A stretch of 64,000 bases of DNA, from positions 38,263 to 102,262 of the forward strand of contig JAXFOQ010000020.1 of NCBI GenBank assembly GCA_034180345.1, read 5' to 3'. The notes below the pieces were generated by a model. It was not told the DNA's origin and searched no databases. It worked only from the letters and a program-made list of their open reading frames with translations. Of the stretch, positions 35,704 to 45,366 are shown one piece after another (the first letter of the stretch is position 1; each line of letters begins with the position of its first letter). The DNA is from RGIG5681 sp034180345. GTDB taxonomy: Bacteria; Bacillota_I; Bacilli_A; Erysipelotrichales; Erysipelotrichaceae. The translations under genes were made by a program, and so were the position numbers.

Positions 35704-36799
35704 TCTTATCACCAAACAATGTTGTTAAATCGATATTTTTACTATCTTTTTTAACTTTAATTTCTTTCTTTTTAAATTTATTTACAGTATCATTTAAATT
35801 TTTAATCGCTTCTTCAGTACTGGTGATTTTAAGTCTTTTCCAAGTACTTGCGATCGCTTTTAAATAATTTTGAGGAAGTTTTTGATTGTTAGCCTTTAAT
35901 GTATGTTCAACCAAAACATTAATTAAATAAGGTTTTAAACCATAGTCCCGACTCAACATATTAAGTAATTTCTTATCATATTCACTAACTTCACTCTTGG
36001 ATACCTGCCTTAAAAATAAGGCACATGAAATATGATATTTATTATTAGTATTTAGTTTAATATTGGAAATATCAGCCATCCGAGTACGATATTCCAACAT
36101 TTCTAAGTCAATTGTTTTTTCATTAGGATCAACACATAGGGCAATTTGAGTGATCATCTGCTCAACACCAATGCCATAGACATCAGCAATCCTGGCAATC
36201 TCATTCAAATTATCTGCTGTTCTTAATTCACTTGGTAAAATTAAATTAGAAGTCTTAGCCAACATTCTGTTCAAATCGAAAAAAATATCATCATCACTAA
36301 TTTTCTCAAGACGTTTTTTAGGAATATTCACTAATATTTCATCGCCTTCAACAACATTTTTAACACTAATATCCTTATAACCTTCAGTTGAAATATTTAA
36401 ACAACCCATTTTAACACTGGCATACTGATTAATGCTTATTTTATTTTTAACCATCATTGATAATTGATAATCCTCTAAAAATTCACTGGTAGTAAGAGGC
36501 AAAAGTAAGACAAATAGATATGCTTGATTATCACCGTCATCTTTTAAATAGGTTTTTAAAAGATTAAATCTTTCCAATTCTTTAAGTGCTAATTCAAAAA
36601 TATCATTATTAATATTTAACCGTTTGAATAAATCACTAAAAACACGCTTATTTAAACGATAATCAAAATATAAATGATTATATACCTCTAAAGCCTTAGT
36701 CTTAAATAGGGGTGCATACAAAAGATATAACGAAGTTAAATGTTCGTTACCGAAGGTATTATTTTTAATAATCCGATATTCATTTTTACCCAATATCAT
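35696..36799 (-). CDS. dnaB: Replication initiation/membrane attachment protein DnaB (Bacillus type)
   Basis: A 367-residue protein with two DnaB/DnaD-type domains. The C-terminal DDBH2-like part contains VLVEHTLKANNQKLPQNYLK and YLKAIASTWKRLKI, close to the YxxxIxxxW motif. It works with DnaD and DnaI to open oriC and restart forks. It overlaps coaE by 4 bases and dnaI by 8 bases. This is not the replicative helicase called DnaB in E. coli. Confidence 0.88.
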   Translation of the reverse strand: MILGKNEYRIIKNNTFGNEHLTSLYLLYAPLFKTKALEVYNHLYFDYRLNKRVFSDLFKRLNINNDIFELALKELERFNLLKTYLKDDGDNQAYLFVLLLPLTTSEFLEDYQLSMMVKNKISINQYASVKMGCLNISTEGYKDISVKNVVEGDEILVNIPKKRLEKISDDDIFFDLNRMLAKTSNLILPSELRTADNLNEIARIADVYGIGVEQMITQIALCVDPNEKTIDLEMLEYRTRMADISNIKLNTNNKYHISCALFLRQVSKSEVSEYDKKLLNMLSRDYGLKPYLINVLVEHTLKANNQKLPQNYLKAIASTWKRLKITSTEEAIKNLNDTVNKFKKKEIKVKKDSKNIDLTTLFGDKNE

Positions 36800-37389
36800 A
36801 TTCCTAATATCTCCAATATTTTTTTAACATCAGCCTTAAGATCATTAATACTACCACTATTATCAATAATAATATCAGCATTTTTAATCTTCGATGACTG
36901 AGGTAGTTGATACTTCAAACGATCCTTAATCGCTTCTTCACCAATGCCTCTTAAAGATAAACGCCTATTGCGACTTTCTTCATCAACAATAACCACCACA
37001 ATATAATCAAAATAGCGATCCAGTTTCAATTCAAATAATAAGGGTACTTCTGCAAAAAAAACACTATGTTCATCCAATTCTTTAAGTAATTTATCAATAA
37101 TATGAGGATGCACAATACGATTTAAATGATTAAGTTTTAAAGCATCATTAAATACAATTGAGGCCAATTTATGACGATCAATATTTCCATTTTCATCAAC
37201 ACAGTTAAAACTTTCAACAATCTCATCATAGACACCACTACCTTTTTCCATCAAGTGATGATTATAATCATCAGCACTAAAACAATAGTAACCTAAATCC
37301 CTAATAATCTTTGCCACACTGCTTTTACCAGAACCGATAGAACCAGTAATCGCAATCTTTATTTCTTTAATTTCTGGCACTTTTTGCAA
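36796..37389 (-). CDS. coaE: Dephospho-CoA kinase
   Basis: A 197-residue P-loop kinase for the last step of CoA synthesis. The P-loop is TGSIGSGKSSVAK (about residues 15-27), with YCFSADDYNH and the LID-region RRLSLRGIGEEAI. The start is a TTG (37389), supported by an AGGGGG site 8 bases before it; a GTG 9 bases downstream is the alternative. No ATG lies before the P-loop. It overlaps the mutM 3' end by 31 bases. Confidence 0.92.
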   Translation of the reverse strand: MQKVPEIKEIKIAITGSIGSGKSSVAKIIRDLGYYCFSADDYNHHLMEKGSGVYDEIVESFNCVDENGNIDRHKLASIVFNDALKLNHLNRIVHPHIIDKLLKELDEHSVFFAEVPLLFELKLDRYFDYIVVVIVDEESRNRRLSLRGIGEEAIKDRLKYQLPQSSKIKNADIIIDNSGSINDLKADVKKILEILGI

Positions 37390-38180
37390 TAGTATGTCCC
37401 CCTTGTTTTAACGGTCTTTTTTAAAATTATACCACCACATCTTTTACATTTTTCATTAACTCGTTGATGAACATTTAATGATAATTGAAAACGACCGCTA
37501 ACCCCTAGTGATGATGTATAAGATCTGATGGTTGTTCCACCATCCGCTATAGCCTTAGTTAAAATCTTTCTGGTTGCCACAATCATATTATTAAAATCCT
37601 CATCACTTAATTTATTAGCAGGACTTTCAGGATCGATGGCCATTTCAAATAGAATTTCATCAGCATAGATATTACCAACTCCTGCCACAAAGTGTTGATC
37701 TAAAATCAATTGTTTTATCGGACCTTTAAACTTACTGGCAACACTTCTAACATATGCTAAATTGAAATCATCATCAAAAGGCTCAGGACCTAATCCCTTA
37801 ATATTTTTAATGTCTAAATCACCAGCCAACAACTCCATTTTTCCAAATTTTCTTGTATCGTTATAGTGTAATTGTCTGCCGCTTTTAAAGGTAAAAATCA
37901 CATGACTATGTTTATCTTTACTACGAGCATCATCAAAGACAAAATACTTACCCTCCATCCTCAGATGCGACATTAAATAATAATTGTCAAGTTTAAATAA
38001 TAGATACTTACCTCGACGCTTAAAATCATTAAAATACTGACCGATTAGTTTGGTTTTAAATTCATCAATATCACCGACAATAATATTATCCCAATATATC
38101 TTGACATCAATAATTTCCTCATTTTTAATTAATTTTTCAAGTGTTCTAACAACTGTTTCAACCTCAGGCAATTCTGGCAT
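37359..38180 (-). CDS. mutM: Formamidopyrimidine-DNA glycosylase
   Basis: A 273-residue base-excision repair enzyme removing 8-oxoguanine. The catalytic N-terminus MPELPEVETVV (Pro2, Glu3), the helix-2-turn-helix segment HFVAGVGNIYADEILF and the C-terminal zinc finger (CKRCGG, CKKCQ) are intact. Its ATG overlaps the polA stop by one base, so it is co-transcribed with polA. Confidence 0.96.
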   Translation of the reverse strand: MPELPEVETVVRTLEKLIKNEEIIDVKIYWDNIIVGDIDEFKTKLIGQYFNDFKRRGKYLLFKLDNYYLMSHLRMEGKYFVFDDARSKDKHSHVIFTFKSGRQLHYNDTRKFGKMELLAGDLDIKNIKGLGPEPFDDDFNLAYVRSVASKFKGPIKQLILDQHFVAGVGNIYADEILFEMAIDPESPANKLSDEDFNNMIVATRKILTKAIADGGTTIRSYTSSLGVSGRFQLSLNVHQRVNEKCKRCGGIILKKTVKTRGTYYCKKCQKLKK

Positions 38181-40780
38181 TATTTATCAATATGAAGACT
38201 AGCGGACACATGATAATCACTGGCTAGTGGTACCATCAATTTATAGGCTTCACGCATTCCTTTCTTTATTAATTCCTGCATTTTTTCTTGTTCATCATGA
38301 TAAACATTAAAAATCAATTCATCATGAATCTGTAAAATAAGTGATGATTTAAGTTGTTGTTCATCAATCATTCTAGCAATGTTAAGCATGGCTGTTTTAA
38401 TAATATCAGCCCCACTACCTTGAATTGGTGAGTTAAAGGCAGCGCGCTTACCAAATTCACGAATCGTATAATTACGATCATGAATTTCATTAATATACCT
38501 TCGACGATTAAGAATCGTTTTAACATAGCCATTATCCATCAAATATTCAACATTGCCATCCATATAAGATTTAATTTTTGGATATTTTTCAAAATATCTC
38601 TGCATAAATGTTTTGGCATCACCAATACTGATATCAGCCTGTTTAGCCAATCCAAAATCACTAATTCCATAAATAATCCCAAAATTAATTGCCTTAGCCT
38701 TACGACGATAGTCAGAATTAACTTCATCGTATGATATATTAAAAATATCCATGGCTGTTTTAGCATGTATATCCAAATTATCGTTGAAAGCTTTAATTAA
38801 ATTATCCTCACAAGCCATATGAGCTAAAATTCGTAATTCAATCTGTGAATAATCACTAGATACCAACATACAGCCCTCATCCGCAATAAAGGCTTTACGA
38901 ATTTCTCTGCCCTCATCACTTCTAACGCTGATATTTTGAAGATTAGGATCATAACTTGATAGGCGGCCTGTTTGAGTAATTGTTTGGGTAAAGATTGTAT
39001 GAATGCGATGATTTTTATCAATATATTTCTTTAGACCCTCGCTATAGGTACTATAGATTTTTGAATATTTACGATATTCAATAATCAAAGGAATAATTGG
39101 GTGATGGTCCTCTAAAAACTCTAATACCTCAATTGAAGTTGAGCGTTTCTTATTTGTCTTTAAGAGCAAATGATCAAAAAGCACATTGGCCAATTGTTTT
39201 GGAGAATTGATGTTAAAGTCAATACCAGCTAAATCAATAATCTTATCGTGTAAAGTTTTGAGTCTATTAAGAGTTTGGGAAGAAATCTCATCAAGGATTT
39301 TTTCATCAACCAAAATACCCTGCTTTTCCATCTTAAATAAGACATCAATCAACGGTAATTCCAAATCATAATACAATTTATCAAGTTCATCTTTTTTTAG
39401 TTGTTTAAGCATCTTAGGATAAATATTGAATAATGATTCTAAAATTTTTGATATTTGTTTAATCAATAAATCATTATCAATTATCTTTGGTCTTGCTATC
39501 GTACCTAATAACATCGTCTTATCAATGAAGGTATCTAAGCCAAAATGATTAAATAAACGATTAAGATCACTGATATTATTGTTGATTAAAAAACCCATTA
39601 AATATAAGTCATCAGTATTATTTATAGTGATATGATGTTGATTAAAGTAATGCTTAATCACCTTTAAATCAATTGTTTTTTTATGATGTTCACTGCCAAG
39701 ATATTCGATAAAATGATGATCATTTAAAATATCTGCACTTAACATTATTTCCAGCTTTTGACCGTTGGTAATACCAATAGCCAATAGATCATTATCATAA
39801 TAATTAAAATCACTGAAATAACAATAAAAAATACTATCATCTTTCAATAAATCATCAGATATTCTATTTACAACATTATAGTTTTTATTAATTTTATTTT
39901 CATTCTTAATATTTTTGACAGGAATATTTTTAATTAAGCTAAACATTTCATAACGCTTAAAAAAACTTTCAAGTTTATCATGGTCAATATCCAACTTAAA
40001 ATCATCAATATTAATATCTAATTCCACATCCGTTTTAATTGTGGCAATCTTTTTAGAAAGATAGGCATTATCTCTTCCGGCGATAATCTTTTCTTTCATC
40101 TTGCCCTTTAATTCATCTAAATGTTCATAAATATTTTCAATATGTTCATATGAATTGATTAATTTCAGGGCGGTCTTTTCACCAACGCCATCAATACCCT
40201 TGATATTATCGGAACTATCACCCATCAAACCCTTTAAATCAACAATCTGATCAGCTCTAACACCATAATTTTCAACAATATTTAAAGGGGTAACTTCTAA
40301 AATTTCACTTATACCCTTCTTCATCATTACAACCGTGGTATCTTCATCGACAAGCTGTAGCATATCTTTATCACTACTCAAAATATAAGTATCAATATTA
40401 TCACGAAATTTATTTGATAAAGTGCCAATAATATCATCAGCTTCAATATCATCTAATTCAAAAAAAGCAATATCATAGGCCTCCATCATATCTCTGGCCA
40501 GTTGAAATTGACCGATTAATTCTACAGGTGTCTGTTTTCGACCTGCCTTATAGTCTTGATAAAGTTCATGTCTAAAAGTATGTTTACCCTTATCAAAGGC
40601 TACTGCAACATACATCGGTTTAATCATCATAATAGCCTTATTAAGCATATTACTAAAAGCGTAAATAGCATTGGTGTACTCACCCTTGCTGGTTTTCATA
40701 ATATTGCCATAGCTTGTAGCATAAAAGGCTCTAAATAACATTGAATTACCATCAATGATCAAAAATCTATTATTACCCAT
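38180..40780 (-). CDS. polA: DNA polymerase I
   Basis: An 866-residue repair polymerase. The N-terminal 5'-3' exonuclease begins LIIDGNSMLFRAFYA and carries LMGDSSDNIKGIDGVGEKTA. The middle 3'-5' exonuclease-like domain lacks the acidic DxE and other catalytic residues (its start reads FYCYFSDFNYYDNDL), so proofreading is not expected, as in Bacillus and Taq enzymes. The polymerase domain has DYSQIELRILAH, RRKAKAINFGIIYGIS and QIHDELIF. The ATG directly abuts the stop codon of the upstream lipoprotein gene. Confidence 0.95.
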   Translation of the reverse strand: MGNNRFLIIDGNSMLFRAFYATSYGNIMKTSKGEYTNAIYAFSNMLNKAIMMIKPMYVAVAFDKGKHTFRHELYQDYKAGRKQTPVELIGQFQLARDMMEAYDIAFFELDDIEADDIIGTLSNKFRDNIDTYILSSDKDMLQLVDEDTTVVMMKKGISEILEVTPLNIVENYGVRADQIVDLKGLMGDSSDNIKGIDGVGEKTALKLINSYEHIENIYEHLDELKGKMKEKIIAGRDNAYLSKKIATIKTDVELDINIDDFKLDIDHDKLESFFKRYEMFSLIKNIPVKNIKNENKINKNYNVVNRISDDLLKDDSIFYCYFSDFNYYDNDLLAIGITNGQKLEIMLSADILNDHHFIEYLGSEHHKKTIDLKVIKHYFNQHHITINNTDDLYLMGFLINNNISDLNRLFNHFGLDTFIDKTMLLGTIARPKIIDNDLLIKQISKILESLFNIYPKMLKQLKKDELDKLYYDLELPLIDVLFKMEKQGILVDEKILDEISSQTLNRLKTLHDKIIDLAGIDFNINSPKQLANVLFDHLLLKTNKKRSTSIEVLEFLEDHHPIIPLIIEYRKYSKIYSTYSEGLKKYIDKNHRIHTIFTQTITQTGRLSSYDPNLQNISVRSDEGREIRKAFIADEGCMLVSSDYSQIELRILAHMACEDNLIKAFNDNLDIHAKTAMDIFNISYDEVNSDYRRKAKAINFGIIYGISDFGLAKQADISIGDAKTFMQRYFEKYPKIKSYMDGNVEYLMDNGYVKTILNRRRYINEIHDRNYTIREFGKRAAFNSPIQGSGADIIKTAMLNIARMIDEQQLKSSLILQIHDELIFNVYHDEQEKMQELIKKGMREAYKLMVPLASDYHVSASLHIDK

Positions 40781-41788
40781 CTAATTGGCCTCTGCCCTAA
40801 TATTATCAACCTTATCAACGGCCATATTCTCTAATACCGTAAGATTTTCATACATAATTGAAAAATAATCATTGTTGTTATTGAATTGATTTTCAGTCAA
40901 ACTGGATAAATTAGATAACTGAACTCTGGTAAGATTTAATTCTTGTTGGAGGGCATTAAATAAATCAACCATCTCCTTACTCATATTAGGTTCATAAGCA
41001 ATATATTTAACCCCATCATCTTTAATTCTTTGTTTAATAATTCTTAGTTGTTGGTCATTTGGCAAGGCGCCATATCTTGAAAGTGATACTGGATATACCT
41101 GAATACCGAAGGCCTTTTGCCAGGTACCAAAAGAATTGGAAATTGATACAAACTTAATAGTTTGATTACCCTTTTTAATCTTTGAAGATAATTTTTGATA
41201 TTCAGCATCCAAATTAATTAATTCTTCCTCCAGTTTCTTGTAATTATTACCAAAAAAATCACTTTCCTCAATATAATTACCACTTAGAGTTTCAACAATA
41301 TCCTTAGCCATACTAATCATACCGATAGGATCCAACCATAAAAATAAATCCTTATCAGGCATATCAATTTCATTAAATGAATCATCATTATAATAAGAAC
41401 CTTCAATATAAGTATCCTTATTATCAATTTTAACCAATGAATAGCGTTTAAAATTATATATAGCATTCATACTAGCCAAATCAATATTTTTAACTTTAGA
41501 ACTATCAATATCACTTAGTCTTAATTTGTAATAGGGCTCTAAATCACCAATATGAAAAAAATATTGTGATTTTTTTAGAATACTGTAAAAATTATCAATG
41601 GGTTTAGATAGTTGCACCATATCATTGCTTTGAATTTGAACAGGATCAATCTTATTCTGACCAATTCTTTTTAATAAATAGCCAATCGGATATACAGTAT
41701 AGGCAACCTTGGTCCGATTTAAACTATCACAACCACTACTAAACACCAATAAAAATACAACTAATACGATACTTAATAATTTCTTCAT
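40781..41788 (-). CDS. ZnuA/TroA-fold lipoprotein lacking the metal-binding histidines
   Basis: A 335-residue lipoprotein: signal peptide with lipobox SSGC (Cys20). The fold is that of cluster A-I metal-binding proteins: TVYPIGYLLKRIG at the start, LFLWLDPIGMISMAKDIV in the middle, FVSISNSFGTWQKAFGI, and the family-typical DYFSIMYENLTVLENMA at the end. The four ligand positions do not hold His: the EPH segment is missing, the WLDP segment has Phe/Leu where PH is usual, and SNSFGTW replaces HxAFGY. No ABC ATPase or permease is near. ATG 41788 is used; the frame extends to a TTG 24 bases upstream. GGGAGG lies in the trmB end. Confidence 0.75.
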   Translation of the reverse strand: MKKLLSIVLVVFLLVFSSGCDSLNRTKVAYTVYPIGYLLKRIGQNKIDPVQIQSNDMVQLSKPIDNFYSILKKSQYFFHIGDLEPYYKLRLSDIDSSKVKNIDLASMNAIYNFKRYSLVKIDNKDTYIEGSYYNDDSFNEIDMPDKDLFLWLDPIGMISMAKDIVETLSGNYIEESDFFGNNYKKLEEELINLDAEYQKLSSKIKKGNQTIKFVSISNSFGTWQKAFGIQVYPVSLSRYGALPNDQQLRIIKQRIKDDGVKYIAYEPNMSKEMVDLFNALQQELNLTRVQLSNLSSLTENQFNNNNDYFSIMYENLTVLENMAVDKVDNIRAEAN

Positions 41789-41795
41789 ATATAAA

Positions 41796-42422
41796 TTATA
41801 CCTCCCTTTCAATTTTAGAAAAAATATAATGAATGGGCATCTGCTTTTCTATAAAACGCCTTTCATAGCCAGTAAAAAATTTTTCAATATGCCCACTATG
41901 ATAATCAAAACAATGTTCAATAATCTTAAATTTTGAAGCACTTATTTCTGCTAAACTAAATTCATATAAATTATCATTGTCGGTCTTAAAGTATAAAAAA
42001 CCTTCGTTTTTAATAATCATTTGATATTTTTTCAAAAAATCACGATAAGTTAAACGCCGTTTATAATAACCTTTTTTAGGCCAAGGATCACTAAATAATA
42101 AGAATATGCCCTCGAATATCGGTTTATTAAACCACTTATCTAAATTATTGGCATCATCAATAATAATATAAAAATTATTTAGGTTTAATTCTTCAGCCTT
42201 CTTAATGACCTTGGCAGCACAAATATCATCTTTTTCATATCCAATAAATAATGAATCAGGCTCTGCCAAGGCTTTAGCAATAATAAAATCCCCAAGGCCA
42301 CAACCAACCTCAAGATAACAATGTTTAAATCTATCATAATCAAGGATAAAATCACTTGTCAGTAAATAATGTTTTTCACTTGCTAGGTATGGAGCCACCC
42401 ATTTTCTTCTTCTCATTCGCAT
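41796..42422 (-). CDS. trmB: tRNA (guanine-N(7)-)-methyltransferase
   Basis: A 208-residue methylase for m7G46 of tRNA. It begins MRMRRRKW, with the SAM loop LEVGCGLGDFIIAKA and the motif LFSDPWPKKGYYKRRLT that is diagnostic for TrmB. The length is usual. It is the first gene of a trmB-lipoprotein-polA-mutM-coaE-dnaB-dnaI run. There is no ribosome site; TAAAAT ends 6 bases before the ATG. Confidence 0.95.
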   Translation of the reverse strand: MRMRRRKWVAPYLASEKHYLLTSDFILDYDRFKHCYLEVGCGLGDFIIAKALAEPDSLFIGYEKDDICAAKVIKKAEELNLNNFYIIIDDANNLDKWFNKPIFEGIFLLFSDPWPKKGYYKRRLTYRDFLKKYQMIIKNEGFLYFKTDNDNLYEFSLAEISASKFKIIEHCFDYHSGHIEKFFTGYERRFIEKQMPIHYIFSKIEREV

Positions 42423-42428
42423 ATATCT

Positions 42429-42434
42429 ATTTTA
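42429..42434 (-). promoter_or_regulatory. Leaderless promoter of trmB
   Basis: TAAAAT on the minus strand, exactly 6 bases before the ATG at 42422; no TG extension and no Shine-Dalgarno site. Confidence 0.5.
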
Positions 42435-42459
42435 AATTAAAAATAACATTAGGACAAAT

Positions 42460-42521
42460 AAAAAAACAGCCAGAGATGATATATTCATTTTCAAGAATAT
42501 AATCATCATCATAAGCTGTTT
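42460..42521 (-). terminator. Long terminator hairpin after fakA
   Basis: On the minus strand AAACAGC pairs with GCTGTTT; inside, GATTATATTC pairs with GAATATATC. Seven T follow the stem. It lies about 20 bases after the fakA stop. Confidence 0.75.
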
Positions 42522-42539
42522 AATTTTTATTTTATTATC

Positions 42540-44201
42540 TTATTCCAAACCGAATAAATAAGAATATACTGGTTGATTACCTTCAACAACCTCTACTTCA
42601 AATTCAGTATGTTCATTGATATAAGCTTCAATAATCTCAGCCTCATCTAGGCTACCATCTTCACCAACATAGATGGTCATCAATTCTTTATCATCATTGT
42701 CTGCCATCTTATCAATTAAAGCTTTGATTGTGGTTAAACGATCCTTATTTGAAGCGATAATTTTCTTGCTGGTCATAGCGATAAAATCGCCCTCTTTAAT
42801 ATCTACACCTTCAAAAGAGGTGTCTTTAATCGCAAAGGTAATCGAGCCAGTCGCCATCGCCTGATAAGCTTCATTCATATTATCAAGATTGTTTTGAAGT
42901 TCATCTTCAGGATTAAACATACTCAGGGCCGCAAAACCTTCTTGAATACTCTTGGTTTCAATAACCTGAATATCATAGTCATCCATTACTTCCTTAGCCT
43001 GTTTAGCAGCCATGATAATATTTGAATTATTAGGAAGAATGATAATATGTTCAGCATATAAGCTCTTAATTGCTGCCACAAAGTCCTCAGTAGATGGATT
43101 CATTGTCTGACCGCCACTAACGATGTAATCGCAACGAAATTCTCGGAATAAATTCTCAATTCCCCTACCTGCACCAACTGCAATTAGGGCATATTTCTTT
43201 AATTTTGGTTTAGTCATTTGCATATGATTGTTAGTTGCGAAAGTAGCATCACTGGTAGCACCCTGTTCGATAGCGGTGTGTTGTTCTTGCATATTCTCAA
43301 TTTTTAGTTTGATAAATTCACCATAGCGTTGACCGATATTTAAAGCATTGCCAGGATGTAATGTATGGACATGGACTTTAACAAGATCATCATCTCTTAC
43401 CACCACTAGTGAATTACCGATTTCAGCTAAGGCCTTACGCAATTTATTCTCATCAAAAATAGGCAACCAATCATCAGATAAGCGTAAAATAAATTCTGTG
43501 CAATAGCCAAATTCATCATTATTAAGTTCTAGAGCGGCACTTTGATAATCATCCTTGATATTTTCATCAATTTCGCATGGTCTGCCCTTAAGATATGCAA
43601 GCATACCTTCTGTAATTGTCAATAAACCAGCACCGCCACTATCAACAACCCCAACTTCCTTTAATACTGGTAAAAGATCAGGGGTATGATTTAGGGCAAT
43701 TTCCATATTGGCCACTAATTTTTCAAAAAATTCCACAATATCAATATCAGGGTTTTCATCAACATATTTATTGGTGGCATCTGCCCCTTCCCTAATAACT
43801 GTTAAAATAGTGCCCTCAACCGGCTTCATAATCGCCTTATAAGCGATAACACCACCATTCACAAAGGCTTCACTAACCTCTTTAACTGTTGCCAGATTAT
43901 TATTTTCTAAATGTTGGTAGATACCTCTAAATATTTGTGAAGTAATTACCCCACTGTTACCACGAGCACCCATTAAAAGACCCTTAGATAAGGCTCGGGC
44001 AATTTCATTCAAATTATCACTATATACTTCGTTGGCAGCCTTGGCTCCACTTTCAAAAGTCATTGACATATTCGTTCCAGTATCACCATCAGGAACTGGG
44101 AAAACATTTAAAGCATCAATTCTTTTCTTATTGTTAAGTAGATTGGCGCTAGCGCTTTTAAGCATTCCCTTAAAAGTGTTTCCATCTAATAATTTAATCA
44201 C
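42540..44201 (-). CDS. fakA: Fatty acid kinase subunit FakA (YloV, DAK2 domain)
   Basis: A 553-residue ATP-binding kinase subunit that phosphorylates fatty acids held by DegV/FakB proteins. The N-terminal DhaL-like domain has NVFPVPDGDTGTNMSMTF and MGARGNSGVI; the C-terminal half is the conserved YloV domain. A DegV-family protein that could be its FakB partner is encoded at 58890-59750. The start is GTG (44201) with AAGGAG about 12 bases upstream, inside the end of the yloU gene; the two genes are 4 bases apart. Confidence 0.92.
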   Translation of the reverse strand: MIKLLDGNTFKGMLKSASANLLNNKKRIDALNVFPVPDGDTGTNMSMTFESGAKAANEVYSDNLNEIARALSKGLLMGARGNSGVITSQIFRGIYQHLENNNLATVKEVSEAFVNGGVIAYKAIMKPVEGTILTVIREGADATNKYVDENPDIDIVEFFEKLVANMEIALNHTPDLLPVLKEVGVVDSGGAGLLTITEGMLAYLKGRPCEIDENIKDDYQSAALELNNDEFGYCTEFILRLSDDWLPIFDENKLRKALAEIGNSLVVVRDDDLVKVHVHTLHPGNALNIGQRYGEFIKLKIENMQEQHTAIEQGATSDATFATNNHMQMTKPKLKKYALIAVGAGRGIENLFREFRCDYIVSGGQTMNPSTEDFVAAIKSLYAEHIIILPNNSNIIMAAKQAKEVMDDYDIQVIETKSIQEGFAALSMFNPEDELQNNLDNMNEAYQAMATGSITFAIKDTSFEGVDIKEGDFIAMTSKKIIASNKDRLTTIKALIDKMADNDDKELMTIYVGEDGSLDEAEIIEAYINEHTEFEVEVVEGNQPVYSYLFGLE

Positions 44202-44205
44202 AATA

Positions 44206-44553
44206 TTACTTCACTCCTTGGACATAGATATTAACAGCATCAACCGTAATATCCAAATTACTCTCAATTACATATTTTAAACGCTTTTGAGCCTCAATTA
44301 ATACTTCTGAAATTTTAATGCCATAGGAAAGAATTACATAAATATCAATTTCTAAACCATTTTTATTTTTAACTTCTATTCCTTTAGCTAAATTTTCTTT
44401 TTTTAGTATTTCATAGTAGGCATCTTTAAGTAAATTTTTAGATGTCATACCCACAACACCATAACATTCACTTAAAGCACTTCCTGCAAGATTGGCTATG
44501 GCTTCATCAGTTACATTGATAACACCATAATTAGTACTTTTCTTAACACTCAT
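44206..44553 (-). CDS. Asp23/Gls24 family protein YloU
   Basis: A 115-residue Asp23/Gls24 protein: YGVINVTDEAIANLAGSAL, YGVVGMTSKN, then LEIDIYVILSYGIKISEV and a C-terminal VDAVNIYVQGVK. It always precedes fakA in Bacillota, so it is probably linked to membrane or envelope lipid homeostasis. The ribosome site is GAGGTG. A paralogue lies at 12568-12894. Confidence 0.88.
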   Translation of the reverse strand: MSVKKSTNYGVINVTDEAIANLAGSALSECYGVVGMTSKNLLKDAYYEILKKENLAKGIEVKNKNGLEIDIYVILSYGIKISEVLIEAQKRLKYVIESNLDITVDAVNIYVQGVK

Positions 44554-44570
44554 AATTTCACCTCATAAAA

Positions 44571-44579
44571 ATTATATCA
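44571..44579 (-). promoter_or_regulatory. Extended -10 promoter of yloU-fakA
   Basis: TGATATAAT on the minus strand, about 17 bases before the yloU ATG; the short leader carries GAGGTG. Confidence 0.55.
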
Positions 44580-44608
44580 CAATGTATAAATATCAAAAAA
44601 TAAACAAA

Positions 44609-45364
44609 TTATTCCCATGGACACTTCGAACTATAAGCACTGCTAGTAACTTCATCAAAGAAGATGCAGGCAGGTGTTTTTTTAATATTCGATACAATAC
44701 TATAATACTTATTAATTAGTTCAACCGCCCCACCTGATGCAAATAAATAATTGCCATCTCTTAGAATAATCATCAAGCTATTATCATCATAAGAAGTTTT
44801 ATACCGCTTAATTTCACTAATATCAAAGATAATCTTATTGCTGGCCTTGGATAACTTCTTAACCAAATCAGTCAATTCCTCATCATTGAATCCAGTAATA
44901 ATCGGTAATTTACTGATTAAAAATTGATTACTGGCATCAATATTAATTTTATTGCCATCAAGATCCACGACATAGGGTTTATCATTATATATATAACCTA
45001 AAAGTTTTTTTTCAACAATTTTCACTGTAATAATACCGTCGTTAGTATGTTTAACCTTTACCGATTCAACAAAAGGATCCTTTGCAAGTTTTGACTCAAT
45101 AGCACCATCGGTGGTTAAAAAATAATTTTTACCCTCAAAATTAGCCAATGACCTTAAATAATCATCACTAAGCAACTTATTACCATAATAATTAACACGA
45201 TATATTTTATTCTGATCACTAAAAATAAATAAAGTTAAAATAGTTAAAAAAACAATAATAATAATGGAAAAGAACATAATAAATTGAATTTTATGTTTCT
45301 TTTTATTTCTTTTACCAATAATCCTTTTCTTAAAAATATAATCACTATTTAAACCACTATTCAT
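44609..45364 (-). CDS. ftsQ: Cell division protein FtsQ/DivIB
   Basis: A ~251-residue bitopic divisome protein. A basic cytoplasmic start (KKRIIGKRNKKKHKIQ) leads to one membrane span (about residues 26-47), then the POTRA domain (IYRVNYYGNKLLSDDYLR, PFVESVKVKHTNDGIITVKI) and the beta domain. Short C-terminal tail. ATG 45364 is used; the frame extends to a GTG 9 bases upstream. It follows murB by 2 bases, the murG-murB-ftsQ order of Bacillota dcw clusters. Confidence 0.88.
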   Translation of the reverse strand: MNSGLNSDYIFKKRIIGKRNKKKHKIQFIMFFSIIIIVFLTILTLFIFSDQNKIYRVNYYGNKLLSDDYLRSLANFEGKNYFLTTDGAIESKLAKDPFVESVKVKHTNDGIITVKIVEKKLLGYIYNDKPYVVDLDGNKINIDASNQFLISKLPIITGFNDEELTDLVKKLSKASNKIIFDISEIKRYKTSYDDNSLMIILRDGNYLFASGGAVELINKYYSIVSNIKKTPACIFFDEVTSSAYSSKCPWE

Positions 45365-45366
45365 AT

